DNA from: Gossypium raimondii
Lineage: Eukaryota; Streptophyta; Magnoliopsida; Malvales; Malvaceae
NCBI RefSeq assembly: GCF_025698545.1
Contig: NC_068576.1
Location: 56,642,094 to 56,706,093, forward strand
Length of the DNA stretch: 64,000 nt
Direction: 5' to 3'
A program made the translations under genes and the position numbers. Under the pieces are notes generated by a model. The model did not search any database and was not told the DNA's origin. It saw only the letters and a list, made by a program, of their open reading frames with translations. How positions within the stretch are numbered: position 1 is the stretch's first letter; each line of letters opens with the position of its first letter. Shown piece by piece: positions 47,301-57,519 of the stretch.

Positions 47301-47586
47301 GGAATGAAAGATCCACTCTTAGACTCAAAGGCCAAACTAGCCATGCTCAAAGAACATTGTACCGGTCTTGCAATAAGGGAATTGGACGCTGGTAATAAGC
47401 CTTCTATCCCCAAAATAACCTCGCATGCTCCCTTCTCTGTCATTCTCCCATGCTTTTACTGCTCCCCCGACTTTTAACATTTCAGGTCATTGCCCCCATG
47501 ATGAGCAGCCACAAAAGGTGAATAGCATCGTCTGTGAATGGGTAGTAGCTGTTGAAAGAAAACTAACCGCAAACTCTTACTCGTAA
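43784..47586 (+). CDS. Photolyase-like / alpha-beta hydrolase fusion protein
   Basis: Fourteen exons: 43784-44033, 44140-44273, 44411-44560, 44668-44779, 44943-45246, 45517-45730, 45877-45966, 46103-46358, 46502-46614, 46774-46872, 46952-46999, 47092-47202, 47301-47391, 47486-47586. All introns are GT-AG and all phases agree; 690 residues. Order: Ser/Arg-rich transit-peptide-like N terminus (1-38); photolyase-type alpha/beta domain starting SAVLWFKHDLRLDDH (45-59); a short piece of the FAD-binding region (GGGTNTLLNALAAYLRYLEG ... GPALCLGIISRRRVHYEAI) to ~388; then an alpha/beta hydrolase with VHGFG (432), nucleophile elbow GNSIGG (Ser501), Asp631 and His659 as likely triad. The FAD region is much shorter than in true photolyases, so DNA repair is doubtful; the hydrolase looks complete. 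Matches the plant protein annotated 'DNA photolyase' that I recall as At4g25290. Probably chloroplastic; substrate unknown. Confidence 0.93.
44338..44386. repeat. (CT)n(TA)n microsatellite in photolyase-hydrolase intron 2
   Basis: About 17 CT units followed by about 8 TA units, ending some 24 bases before the exon 3 acceptor. Likely length-polymorphic. Confidence 0.95.
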
Positions 47587-48135
47587 GCACTTGGCATTCC
47601 TTCCAAAATAAGCCTCATTTTCTATTCTCAGAGCTCTGGTTCGTTAAATCCAGCTTACAAAATTGCTAAATTTGAAATTGAAGAATCTTTTATAGGCTAA
47701 CATCTTACCGATTCAATTTGAAGTTAACGGTAATACATAAATCCTTGAAGCCGATTTGATTCATTATTTTAGAATTTGTGAATTCTGATAGGCAATTTGT
47801 GATGTTTCACTATAGTGCCAGTCAGTGACCATGGCAATGTCATTGCCATTTCTATTTCTCTTTAGGGATAATGATAGAATGGCATCTAAAGCTCATGTTT
47901 ATAGTTCATGTCATATGTTCTTTTGTATTTTTGTGTCGTAATCATGCTTACAATATTATACCCTTAGATTTCAACACGTTAACAATTCATGTTATATAAA
48001 TTTCGATAAGTTTGTAAATTTGTGTTCATGTTATTGATTTAGTATCGTTATGTTGTATCTTGTATTGTGCAATTATATCGTGTTTAAGTGAATTGGGCTG
48101 GGCTTATCATGTTTGGACCGAGTTTGAGTTGTAAA
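47587..48135. other. 3' flank of the photolyase-hydrolase gene
   Basis: No further gene. The first few hundred bases are likely 3' untranslated. An inserted-looking tract from about 47860 (ATGGCATCTAAAGCTCATG, then TGTTTGGACCGAGTTTGAGT) precedes the next repeat. Confidence 0.45.
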
Positions 48136-48835
48136 TAGGGATGAGCGTTTGATCGAGTTGAATTGAGTGAAAAACTTTTTTGTCAAGTTGATTAGTACTA
48201 TTTTGTCATCCTAACTCGATTTTAATTTTTTTTTTTCAAATTGAGTTGAGTGAAATGAAATTCGAATCGAAACAATAAAATTTTCAAGTTAAATTTAGAA
48301 AAAACTAAAGTGGCCATAAAATTTTGTTGACAATATGACTAAATTTTGAGTAAAACAATATATATATATATATATGAAAACTCTTTTGAAACAAAATAAG
48401 AGAAACAAAATTATTAGTATGATAAACTTGATTTAATAATTTACTTGTTCAAGGCCTCAAATTATGGATTTTTTCTATAAATTTATATTTTAGCATATTT
48501 GTATATTTTAAAGATTTTTTAATAATTTTAGAAATTTTAATTTTTGAATTTATTTATTTATAAATTTTGGAAAAAATATTTCAGAAATATTTTGAATTTT
48601 AGAAGAATATTTTGATTTTTTTTAAATTTAGAGGACCAATTTACATATTTTGAAAATATTAGGGATTTGAAGAGTATTTATATCAATTTATTATTTGAGT
48701 TGTAAATATAACTTATTCAAATTCAAAAATTAATTATTTAGTTGGTTCAAAAAATTGAATAATTTATTTAATTGAATTAATTTAAAATTCAAAAAATTAA
48801 ATTATTTTACTCGAATCGAACTTTAATCACCTTTG
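48136..48835. repeat. Dispersed TAGGGATGAGCG-type repeat, copy 2
   Basis: Starts TAGGGATGAGCGTTTGATCG and closes with CGAATCGAACTTTAATCACC, loosely inverted. Internal words (CATCCTAACTCGATTTTAAT, AATTGAGTTGAGTGAAATG) match the copy at 14669-15196. It contains a TA run at about 48358-48374. Non-coding and decayed; probably a non-autonomous TIR element. Confidence 0.55.
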
Positions 48836-49319
48836 AAAATTCTAATACAAGTCCAATTGGCCTTTACATTGTTTTGAGTTCATAAAAAGGATTAAGCTCG
48901 ATAATGTCGACTGTTAGGGTGCCAGAAGGAAAAATAAGAAAATGACGCCATGACTCAACCACTTCTCTTCCAATTCCTGCCATATTATATAATAATCTCA
49001 CGACAAGAGCATGACAAGAGCACGGCTACTACATGGGACAATGAGACAGAGGCCGGCCATTCTCAGCTAATAACGCGCATTCATGCTCCCGCTACGTCTC
49101 TTTGATGTAAACTGAGCCAAACTCGAATAGTGGAAAGCTTAAAATGTTTAGTTTGAGTTTAATTAAATATAAACTTTTAAGCTTGAGATTTAATCGGGTT
49201 ACTTGAATTTGAGCTCGATTGAATTCATTTTTCAAATTTTGTATTCAAGATTAAATTTGAGCTTGATTAACCTTGTTCATATTCAAGCTCGAGCTCACTT
49301 GTATTTAAACTCTTTTTAT
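48836..49319. other. Spacer with CTCGAG-type dispersed repeat
   Basis: 48890-49110 looks unique (CATGACAAGAGCACGGC...). 49125-49312 consists of AAGCTTGAG / TTGAGCTCGATTG / CAAGCTCGAGCTC words typical of a dispersed repeat, also hinted at around 10850. No gene. Confidence 0.45.
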
Positions 49320-49655
49320 AAGGTCAATTACACTTAAGGTTATTAAATTATTAATAAGTTTACGTTTTGGTCACTTATCTCCAAAATGTTACAAATTGGT
49401 CATTGAAATGTTTGAAAGTTTTCATTGAAGTCATTGAGCTATTAAAATCGTTGTTATATAGCCTTTTTTGCAACGCTTGCACCAAATAGAAGCTCTTCTT
49501 CCCTTTCTCTTCTATAATTTCGTTTTTTTTAATGAAATAACTTTAATCGCGAATCTACAAATCAAAATTCAAATAGCTTTCTTTTTTGATTTCTAACATT
49601 GACCATGAAATCGATTTGGATCTAAGGTTTTTTTCACTCATCGATGGGTACTAAT
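49320..49655. repeat. Half of a palindromic miniature element, cut by a hAT MITE
   Basis: AATTACACTTAAGGTTATTA, TTTTGGTCACTTATC and TGTTACAAATTGGTCATTG correspond to the arm of the 34150-34612 family. The copy stops at the 8-bp duplication of the hAT MITE at 49656, and its second arm is not evident to the right. Confidence 0.45.
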
Positions 49656-49890
49656 TAGACCTGGTCATGGGCTAGGCCACCTGCCTAGGCCCGAAAGTCC
49701 GCCCGAAAAGTGGGAGGGTTGGGACAAAATTATAGGCATGAAAAATAGGCTTAGACAAAAAAAATAAAGTTCATTTTCTAAATAGAGCAGGTTGGGTCGG
49801 GCTTGGATTTAGCATTATTAATTTGGGTAGAATTTTAGGCTCGTTTTCTAACATTTTACAACGACTTGACTTAGCTCATGATTAAGCCTA
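49656..49890. mobile_element. hAT-type miniature transposon, second copy
   Basis: A 235-bp element starting TAGACCTGGTCATGGGC and ending GCTCATGATTAAGCCTA, imperfect inverted ends. It is bounded by a perfect 8-bp duplication GTACTAAT (49648-49655 and 49891-49898), the hAT hallmark. Interior with GGCCCGAAAGTCCGCCCGAA and GGTTGGGTCGGGCTTGG is a shorter relative of the element at 21572-21967. No coding capacity. Confidence 0.88.
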
Positions 49891-49898
49891 GTACTAAT

Positions 49899-52077
49899 CC
49901 AGCTGACAAGAAGCAAGTTTTGCTTTCATTATTTCATTTCATTTCCTAACAATGGCCTTTAAATTTTAGGAGTCCTTTTCATATCCTTTCCCATTTAAAA
50001 AAAAACCAAATTACATGTTTGTCAACATTAAAACATCCTTCAAAAAAAGATCAGACTCACCAATTAGGTATTAATTGTTGAAAAGGATTTCTATAGGGAC
50101 AACCATTGCTACCCATTAATTAGTGGCAAAGCTTCGGAAATTAATATATATTTTCATGAGAATTAAAATGCAGTTTCACCATTGTACTAGTTTATGTTTT
50201 TATGAGTTTTTAAAGGGGTTAAATTAAAATTCTAGCAATTTTAAGAGGTCAAGCTATAATTTTACCATATTAACTTAAAATTTTATAAATTTTAAAGAGA
50301 CTAAAGCAGTAGTTTCCCACTTTAGGGTTCCCCTTGCCATTAATGTTGGTATTTCTTACTTGATATTTTATTGGTTCAATTTTTTCTTCGATTTTAAGAG
50401 ATTGGTTCTTAATCAATCCAAGTTTACAAGAAGGTATGTACAAGCTCTCGTGAGACTAGCTATCCCCAAGTAGTAGGTTTGCTAAGTCATGGTGAATCGT
50501 TGAGACATATCAAAGGTCTTTGCTCATTCCTAACATGATTGTGCAACGTCTATGTGACAAATTCATTTCAACGGGTAGACATAAGCCTTGATTCTCTTTA
50601 ATATTTTTAAAATTATACAATACCAAAATTAATATTTGAACTCTCAATATGATAGAATTTTAGTCAAAACAATGAAAAAAATTATATCTCATCCTCTTTA
50701 AAATTTATAATTTAAATTTGACCCTAAAATAAATCTGAATTTTCCAAGGCGCATAACAAAGTCGATATATATAATTTTAATTACAATATATATAAATAAA
50801 TATTAATATAATTTTGAAAATCAAATTCCAAAGCAACCTAAATTATTTTTAAATAAGAAAATCGACCATGACATCCCAAATTAAGATTAAGGGTCACATT
50901 GTTAAAAATAAATAAATTAAGGATCACATAATTTATGTGGGTCGTGCACGTTTATGTCACAAAATAATCCAAGTGCTCACCTACTCTTATTTTTACAAGG
51001 CAGTTTCCAAATATTTTAATTAAGCTGCCTAGGTAATCAGTTTCCATATTTTTTAATCACCCATTTTGGGTAAAGCCCAGATGGAGGAACCCATCAAACA
51101 TTAGGAAAAAGAAAGGTTAAATTGTATTGAATTTCTTCAAACTATTGTTTAGATTTTAATTTAGTCTCTACATTTTAAAATATTTTAATCGAGTCTTTAA
51201 AATATTAGTATTATATTAATCAAGTCATAATCATCAAATTTGGTTTTAAATGTCAGTTCTAATCTAACATGGAGTTATAAACATATGTGTCTATCGTATG
51301 AAAAGTTTGGATATGATGTTCTAAAAACTAAACAATGCTATTAAAATTGAAGAGGAGTTAAATTTTAACTTGTCAAGCTCAAGCCCATACTATAAATACG
51401 CACGCGTTTACAATTTGACCCACGGATTCTGAATAGCTTTAAGTTACGATTTAGCCTTTAAATTATATCTTTCTTTCACTTTGGTACTTAAAACATTTTT
51501 TTGTCCTTTTATTTGGTACTTGAGCAATCATTCTGTCTAATTTTACTGCAAAAAAGTACCCATGTCCAATGAGAATGTACTGCATGTCTTATTTTTACTG
51601 CTAACATTTTTTTTTACGTAAAATGGGATGAAAATGATAGTCGAATATCAAAGCGAGACAAAAGATAATGTAGGTACGAAAAAGAACAGATTCAATTCAG
51701 AGGATAAAACATAACTTAAGATTTTTAGGTATCCTCTATAGTTAGACCAGAAACTTTGAGAATTAAATTAAAACATCATGAAGTTAAGGGACCAATTTAA
51801 AATCCAATCCATAATCTAAGGACTTTTGATGCTATTACCCCATAAAGGAAAAAAAGGAGAGAGAGAGAGTAGCCCACAGAAGGGTATCAACATGGTCATC
51901 TACATTATAGAACAAATCGCAAAAGTCTCAACAAAAAGGACCCCCAAAAAACTCATTTGAAAACCTCCAAACAATCCCCATTGTTTAGTCCTTTGCTTTT
52001 TTGACACAAATCCCATCTCTGAAAAAAAGGGTGTATATTTTGTCTCTCTCTAAGATTCTACAGAGAGAGGACACGCC
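49899..52077. other. Gene-free stretch before the USP-like gene
   Basis: No gene. 51450-51740 is palindrome-like (CACTTTGGTACTTAAAAC ... GTAGGTACGAAAAAGAAC), probably another miniature element. The rest is AT-rich. The last ~60 bases (CTCTCTCTAAGATTC...) form the likely leader of the USP-like gene. Confidence 0.5.
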
Positions 52078-54505
52078 ATGGATGTGAGGAAAATAGTTGT
52101 CGTTGTAGAAGACGTTGATGTATCAAGGAAAGCACTCCAATGGAGTCTCCACAATTTGCTCCGTTACGGTGATTTGTTGACCCTCCTTCACGTCTTCACC
52201 GCCACTAAATCCACGAACAAAAAGAAAGCCAGGCTGCTTCGTTTACAAGGCTACCAATTGGCTCTTTCTTTCAAGGAAATTTGTAACTCCAATTTCTTTA
52301 ATGTGAGTGAGTCAACTCATCCCCCCACCCCTCCCACACCTCTCAAATCACTGATTAAGAGACTGGTTTTCTTTGTTTTTTTATATAATATTGTTGAACA
52401 GACGAATATCGAGATGGTTGTGACGGAAGGGGATCAGGAAGGGAGGAAGATTGTGGCTATGGTGCGTGAGATTGGAGCTTCTGTCCTCGTTGTTGGTCTT
52501 CATCACCAGAGTTTTCTTTACAGGTGAGTCAACTCTGGTTCTTGTGTTTAATTTTTGTTTTTGGTGATAACCCCGTTGGGAGAAGTTTTTTTAATGGGCC
52601 TGTTTTGGGGGGTAATTGAGAGTTTTCTAGGAAGGTACAAGAGAAATAGTCAAAACTTTCATAAGATATTAGGTTTGTAAATTTCAAGACCTTTTTTTTG
52701 AGATTGTTGATTAAATTGATTAATTCATGATGATGATTGAGAAATGAGAAAGTAGAGGGACAGTGAAAATAGGGTTGTTTGAGTCGACCGATTGGAGCAT
52801 GAATTGGTAGGGCATGAATTTGTTGAACTGTACTTTTAATTTTATTTTTAATAATTTTTTTAATCGGATTGATTGGACTGAATAATCGGTGGCCTAATCA
52901 GTTCGACAATGGGTTCGATTCTGAAAACTTTAGGAGAACAATTTTAGGAGTGTCATGTAATTGTAAAACACATTGCACGATCAAATCTAGAGATAACATT
53001 CTTAAAAAATGTAATTATAAATCCCAAAAAGACATTTTCATATAACATATTAATTTTCATAGAACGTGAAACGAATTTAGTATTAAAAAAAGGGCATGGA
53101 CAAGCATGTGGGTATGTCAATGGTGAAGAAACAGCCAAAATAATAAGTTTTTGGGTCCACTCGGTTTTTGCTAGATGCAGAGTTTTTTCCTTTTTACATT
53201 AACTATTGGGGTGCTTTTGACAAATATAATAATATAACTTAAAACTCCCTTTGTCACTTAGCAATGGATAAAAAGTTCCCTAAAAGCCTAAAGCATGGGG
53301 GTGGTTCTGAAAATCATGGCATAATCAAAGTGGTTTCTATCCACTAGGCTAAGATTTCTTATATTGAACATAGTTTACCACAAATTCATTTTTTTTTTTT
53401 TCATTTTCTAAAGTACTTGTGCTTGACTAATATGGTATGGGGTTTGATATTTTGGACTATAGATTAAGCATACACGTATTCAACATTCACCCGAGTCCAG
53501 ATAACATTTTTTTATGCAATTGTCTTCTCTCTTGATTGTTTGAAAGTGGCTCCTTAGAATAAAACAAATTGCCCCAAATCCATAGTTTGCAATTAGTTTC
53601 TGAATTTCATGATATGGAAGACTACACAGTCTGCTCTGCATGGTTACATATTATGTTGGTCATGGTGCTCTGCATGGATACACGTATTCAACATTCACCA
53701 TGACCAAAGTTAAAAAGAGGGTTAATATAAATTTTGAACCTTAAACTTGGTAATTAGTAATTAGGTCCACTTTGGTATTTATGTTTTTTTGTCCACTTTG
53801 GTAGCTTAACTTGACAACTAGGTTCATTTTGGTCCCTAAATTTAGATCCCATCAAGATTTGATGTTGTGGCACAATCTCATTGTGCCACATCATCATAAT
53901 TTTATGTTTTCCAAGTTTAGAGATCAAAATAAATTTAATTGTTAAGTTCAGCTACCAAAGTGGACCAAAAAAATACAGGTATTTTAGTGAATCTAATTGC
54001 GAAGTTTAGTAACAAAAAATTACGTTAACCCTTCAAAAAAATTTAAAAATTGTTTGACTTGATTGAAATCAGTGTTTTGATTGGTATAGGTTGGCATTGG
54101 GCCAAGACAACATAGCAAACAGCTTGAGCTGCAGGGTACTTGCCATCAAACAACCAGAATTGTCACCACCACCACCATTGAGGGCCAAGACCAGAGAAAG
54201 GCTACCACCACTTGACAGTTCAACTACCATGGACTTTTCCCAAATTGAAATTTCTGGTTTGCAGTAAGTTTTAAAAAAACCCACCATTTCTTTTTCTTGC
54301 ACTCTTCTTTGTGTTTATGTGACAAGCTTTCTTGGGATATATATCTTGCAATTTAATGATTTAAAAATGGAGCTAATTGATTTGCAGTGTGCCTGATATT
54401 CCTCCACCAAAAATCCCATATAGAATCTGTCCAAGCCCTTCTGCAATTATTTGGAGACCAAGAGGGTCAAGGAAAAAAAAGAGCTGTTCAAATGGAGGAG
54501 CTTGA
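52078..54505 (+). CDS. Universal stress protein (USP)-like protein
   Basis: Four exons: 52078-52302, 52402-52523, 54090-54263, 54388-54505, GT-AG introns with consistent phases; 212 residues. The USP/adenine-nucleotide-alpha-hydrolase fold is recognised by the first strand and helix (VRKIVVVVEDVDVSRKALQW), LLTLLHVF, and the late strand GASVLVVGLHHQSFLYR. The ATP-binding pattern G-x2-G-x9-G(S/T) is not intact: after Gly107 the next Gly position is His110. So it probably belongs to the non-ATP-binding type. It also carries a C-terminal tail of ~80 residues with proline runs (SPPPPLR, PPPKIPY) and a basic end (RGSRKKKSC), longer than the usual ~160-residue USP. Intron 2 (1.57 kb) holds a miniature element. 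Role in stress response is by family only. Confidence 0.88.
53718..54032. repeat. Palindromic MITE in USP-like intron 2
   Basis: Left GGGTTAATATAAATTTTG, right (inverted) GGGTTAACGTAATTTTTTG; inner arms with TAGGTCCACTTTGGTA and TACCAAAGTGGACC are mirror images. Same family as 40545-40741, but larger, with a central palindrome GTTGTGGCACAAT / ATTGTGCCACATC. Confidence 0.75.
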
Positions 54506-54771
54506 TGTTTAAACATAGATTATTTTATTGTTATTATCGTAAATTGCACATAGTTTGTGAGCTAATCCTTTTAGCATTTGAGTTTGTTTTTACACAATAC
54601 ACCCCCAAAAAAAATAACAGTGGAAATTGACATCATTCAACAGTGTTTCTTTTTGTCTACTTTGATCACTGAAAGAGTGATTTAATCATGTAATTATTTT
54701 TTATCATCTTTTAGTATTCGGTTATCAGATTGGATCTTGATTAAATTCACTAAATCAATTTAAAATTTATA

Positions 54772-55101
54772 AGCTAAAATATGTTGTAGGTTCTTGTATT
54801 TTTACAAATTTAGAATTTAGTTCTATTTTATTTTTAGAAATTTAGTCTCTTTTTTTATATTTCAAAATTTAGGTACAATTGTTAACACTATTAATTCTTT
54901 TTGTTGAATTTGCTGCTAAGATATTTTGAAATAAAAATAATTAATTTGGCAGCAATATAACTAAAAATGATATTGTAAATAACTATAATTATAGGACTTG
55001 AATTTTGAAATATAAAAGTAGGACTAAATTCTTATAAATAAATATACAGGGACTGAATTTTAAATTTTAAAAAGCACAGGGACTTATGATGTATTTTAAC
55101 C
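54772..55101. repeat. Palindromic miniature element (GGTTAAAATATG family)
   Basis: Ends GCTAAAATATGTTG and GATGTATTTTAACC with mirrored arms (TTTAGAATTTAGT... / ...ACTGAATTTTAAATTTT), about 330 bp. Another copy of the family at 23184, 31750 and elsewhere. Confidence 0.65.
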
Positions 55102-56209
55102 TTTTGTATATTAAATAATCTTTGGTGGTACGGATTATGTTTATAAAAAGAAAGCAGTTAATGTTTTCAGGTTTCACGCAATAAACTAACCCAATAAATT
55201 AAATAAAATGGCGTGCAAGAGATCCGAACCTTTTCTTTTTGAATTTATTTTTGAACTTAAATGTATATTTAAGTTATTAACGACCGACTTAATTTGATTG
55301 ATATAAATATTATTGTCAATGCAAGAGTACATGGGCTTGAATGCACTGATGCGCATTATCCTTCTATTTATGACTAAATAATTTTAGATATTGTATCAAA
55401 AAGAGTAAATATGAAGCTAAAGTAACTTTTCCAGCAATTTTGAGGTTTAATTGTGATTTTAATATTTCTATTATGTTAAAATTCGAAATTTAATCATTTT
55501 TCTTTAATTTAGTATATTTTGATCTCTTTACTTTTATAATATTAACAATAAATCAAATTAACCTGTCACTTAAATAATTTAGATTTAATATGTTAAAAAA
55601 ACAACAACCTAAATTTTAATGATGGTATTTGTTTTTATCATGCTTGATACAAATTGCCTATAAAATAAGCATAGATGTGTTTAAAATTTAATTCATTTAT
55701 TTTTAATATGCTCTACGTCATATTCAGCTAGAATTTTATGTTAAAGCTAATGACAATGCAAATAGATAGACTCGATTGGTATAATATTAATATTTTAAAG
55801 ATAATTAAAATATTATAAAATTTAAAGCAATTTAGAATTTAAGGTATAATTTAAAAATGTTTAATGCAATTAATTTTTTGTAAATAGAAGTGTGTAAATT
55901 TGAACGGTTGATTTAAGCCGGGGCTCCCCACCAGCCATTTTCTCAGTGGGCTCAATAAATCGATCCGTCAGCCTTTTGTAACTATTATAAGGCTCGACTG
56001 AGCCAGCCCAGCACCGAGTTTTAGAAATAGGGTAAATTGCATCTAAAGTCATTAAATTATTAGTAATTTTATATTTTTATCACTGAATTTTAAAAAATTA
56101 TAAAATAGTATAATTCAGTTATAAAATTACAAAAGCAACAAATATTATTTTATGGATTTTTTGTTTTTTATGTATTTTTATATAAAATATAAAAATATAT
56201 TGTCATAAG

Positions 56210-56660
56210 ATATGAATCCAAGCCTAAGCATGATCTTAAGATACTTTATGCTTGCCAAACCCTCACTTGATCAGAAATATAAGCCTAAAAATTTGCTCAA
56301 ACCTGTCAATATTTATAAATGGCTAATCCAAGCTCCTTTTAAATCCAACCATATTATTTTTAATTTAAAATTTAATACTTTTATATATATTATTTAATAA
56401 TAATTTATATATATAGTACTCTTAACATTTAAAAAAATGATGTGTTATTAATTAGATAATATAAAACATTACAAACTTAAAATACAGGTCAGGCCAGGTC
56501 AAGTTCAAGCCTTGAATGTGGTTCATATTTTAAACAAATTTGTTTTTCTTTTGCTCAAACCTATTTTTCGAACCTAATATTTTTATCTAAACTCTCTTAA
56601 ATTTCGAATAAGCCTTTGAACTTGAACAAATAACCCAACCCATAAATAGTTCTAAAACCG
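56210..56660. repeat. Dispersed repeat with CCCATAAATAGTTCTA end, copy 2
   Basis: Shares AATATTTATAAATGGCTAATC, AATATTTTTATCTAAACTC, CTTGAACAAATAACCCAACCC-type words in the same order with 25270-25850. The open frame over its left part (56212-56397) is a by-product. Confidence 0.55.
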
Positions 56661-56884
56661 AATCAATTATTTATTTTTATCCTAATTTCTAATGTTTTAC
56701 CAATTATGAATAATTCATTCAAGAACCAATTTAATCTTTTTATTCAAACCGATATGATGAACCCATCAAATCCGATTCCGAATATACACTAAAACTAGTG
56801 AAGTAAAATCAGTAAATACGACAATAGCCTTAAAACAATCTTCCAAAAAAACGAAAAATAGACTGCAAAAACTCCATGCCCTCT

Positions 56885-56904
56885 CCACGTATGTCCCTTG
56901 CATG
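56885..56904 (+). promoter_or_regulatory. Possible ABRE-like and RY motifs of the oleosin gene
   Basis: CCACGT (56885-56890) and TGCATG (56899-56904) lie about 130-150 bases before the ATG. ACGT-core and RY (CATGCA) motifs are the usual seed-promoter elements of oleosin genes, bound by ABI3/bZIP factors. Two short motifs can occur by chance, and no clear TATA box was found. Confidence 0.35.
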
Positions 56905-57033
56905 TCTCCATGAAACTGAAACTTTCCCACACCTGTCACCCAACCCTAATCTCTCTCCTCACCTTTTAACCCCTTTACCCCCCTTTTCTCTAACCTTCCA
57001 CTTCCCTTTGAGCTCTCTCAAAACGCCCCAACC

Positions 57034-57519
57034 ATGGCGGAGCGCAACCCAGCCCAGCAGCGGAGATCCCCAACAGGACCTAATAACCCCACCGCCCCCG
57101 CCTTCTCCACTTTCTTACAAAGAATCCAAGCTCATTCACCGCACTCCGCTCAACTCCCCTTGTTCATCACCGCCTTGATTCTCCTACTCCTCACCGGGCT
57201 CACCGTGACCGTGACCAGTCTCGGCTTCATCTTTTTCATGCCATTGATCATCATTTCTAGCCCTGTATGGTTCCCTATAGGCGCCGTGGTGTTGATCGTT
57301 TTCGCGGGTTTCGCCTCTGTGTGTGGCTTCGGGGTTTTGTCGGTGGTGGGGTTTTGTTGGATGTATAGGTACTTTAAAGGCATGCACCCGCCGGGGTGGG
57401 ATAGGGTCGATTATGCGCGGAGCCGGATTTACGATACGGCTAGCCATGTTAAGGACTATGCTATGGAATATGGTGGTTACTTGCAAAGCAAAGTCAAGGA
57501 TGCAGCCCCTGGTGCATGA
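57034..57519 (+). CDS. Oleosin
   Basis: Intronless, 161 residues, a normal length for a low-molecular-weight oleosin. Three parts are visible: a polar N terminus (1-~40, [15 protein letters not shown]...), a ~72-residue hydrophobic hairpin (~42-113) with the proline knot P-x5-S-P-x3-P ([12 protein letters not shown]), and an amphipathic C terminus ([20 protein letters not shown]...). Oleosins coat seed and pollen lipid droplets and set their size and stability. The hairpin carries several Gly and Cys residues ([17 protein letters not shown]), as in the ubiquitous/pollen-type group, so expression outside seed is possible. The ATG is the first in a clean frame. A long open frame on the opposite strand is a shadow. 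Confidence 0.95.
   Translation: MAERNPAQQRRSPTGPNNPTAPAFSTFLQRIQAHSPHSAQLPLFITALILLLLTGLTVTVTSLGFIFFMPLIIISSPVWFPIGAVVLIVFAGFASVCGFGVLSVVGFCWMYRYFKGMHPPGWDRVDYARSRIYDTASHVKDYAMEYGGYLQSKVKDAAPGA

Larger units (their letters stand above)
54506..56875. other. Gene-free stretch between USP-like and oleosin genes
   Basis: No gene. It contains a GGTTAAAATATG-family palindrome (54772-55101), a GC-richer piece at 55900-56020 (GGGGCTCCCCACC ... AGCCAGCCCAGC), and a dispersed repeat copy at 56210-56660. The rest is AT-rich. Confidence 0.55.

Noticed and set aside
57150-57486. Minus-strand frames across the oleosin gene
   Set aside because: Antisense shadows of a well-conserved gene.
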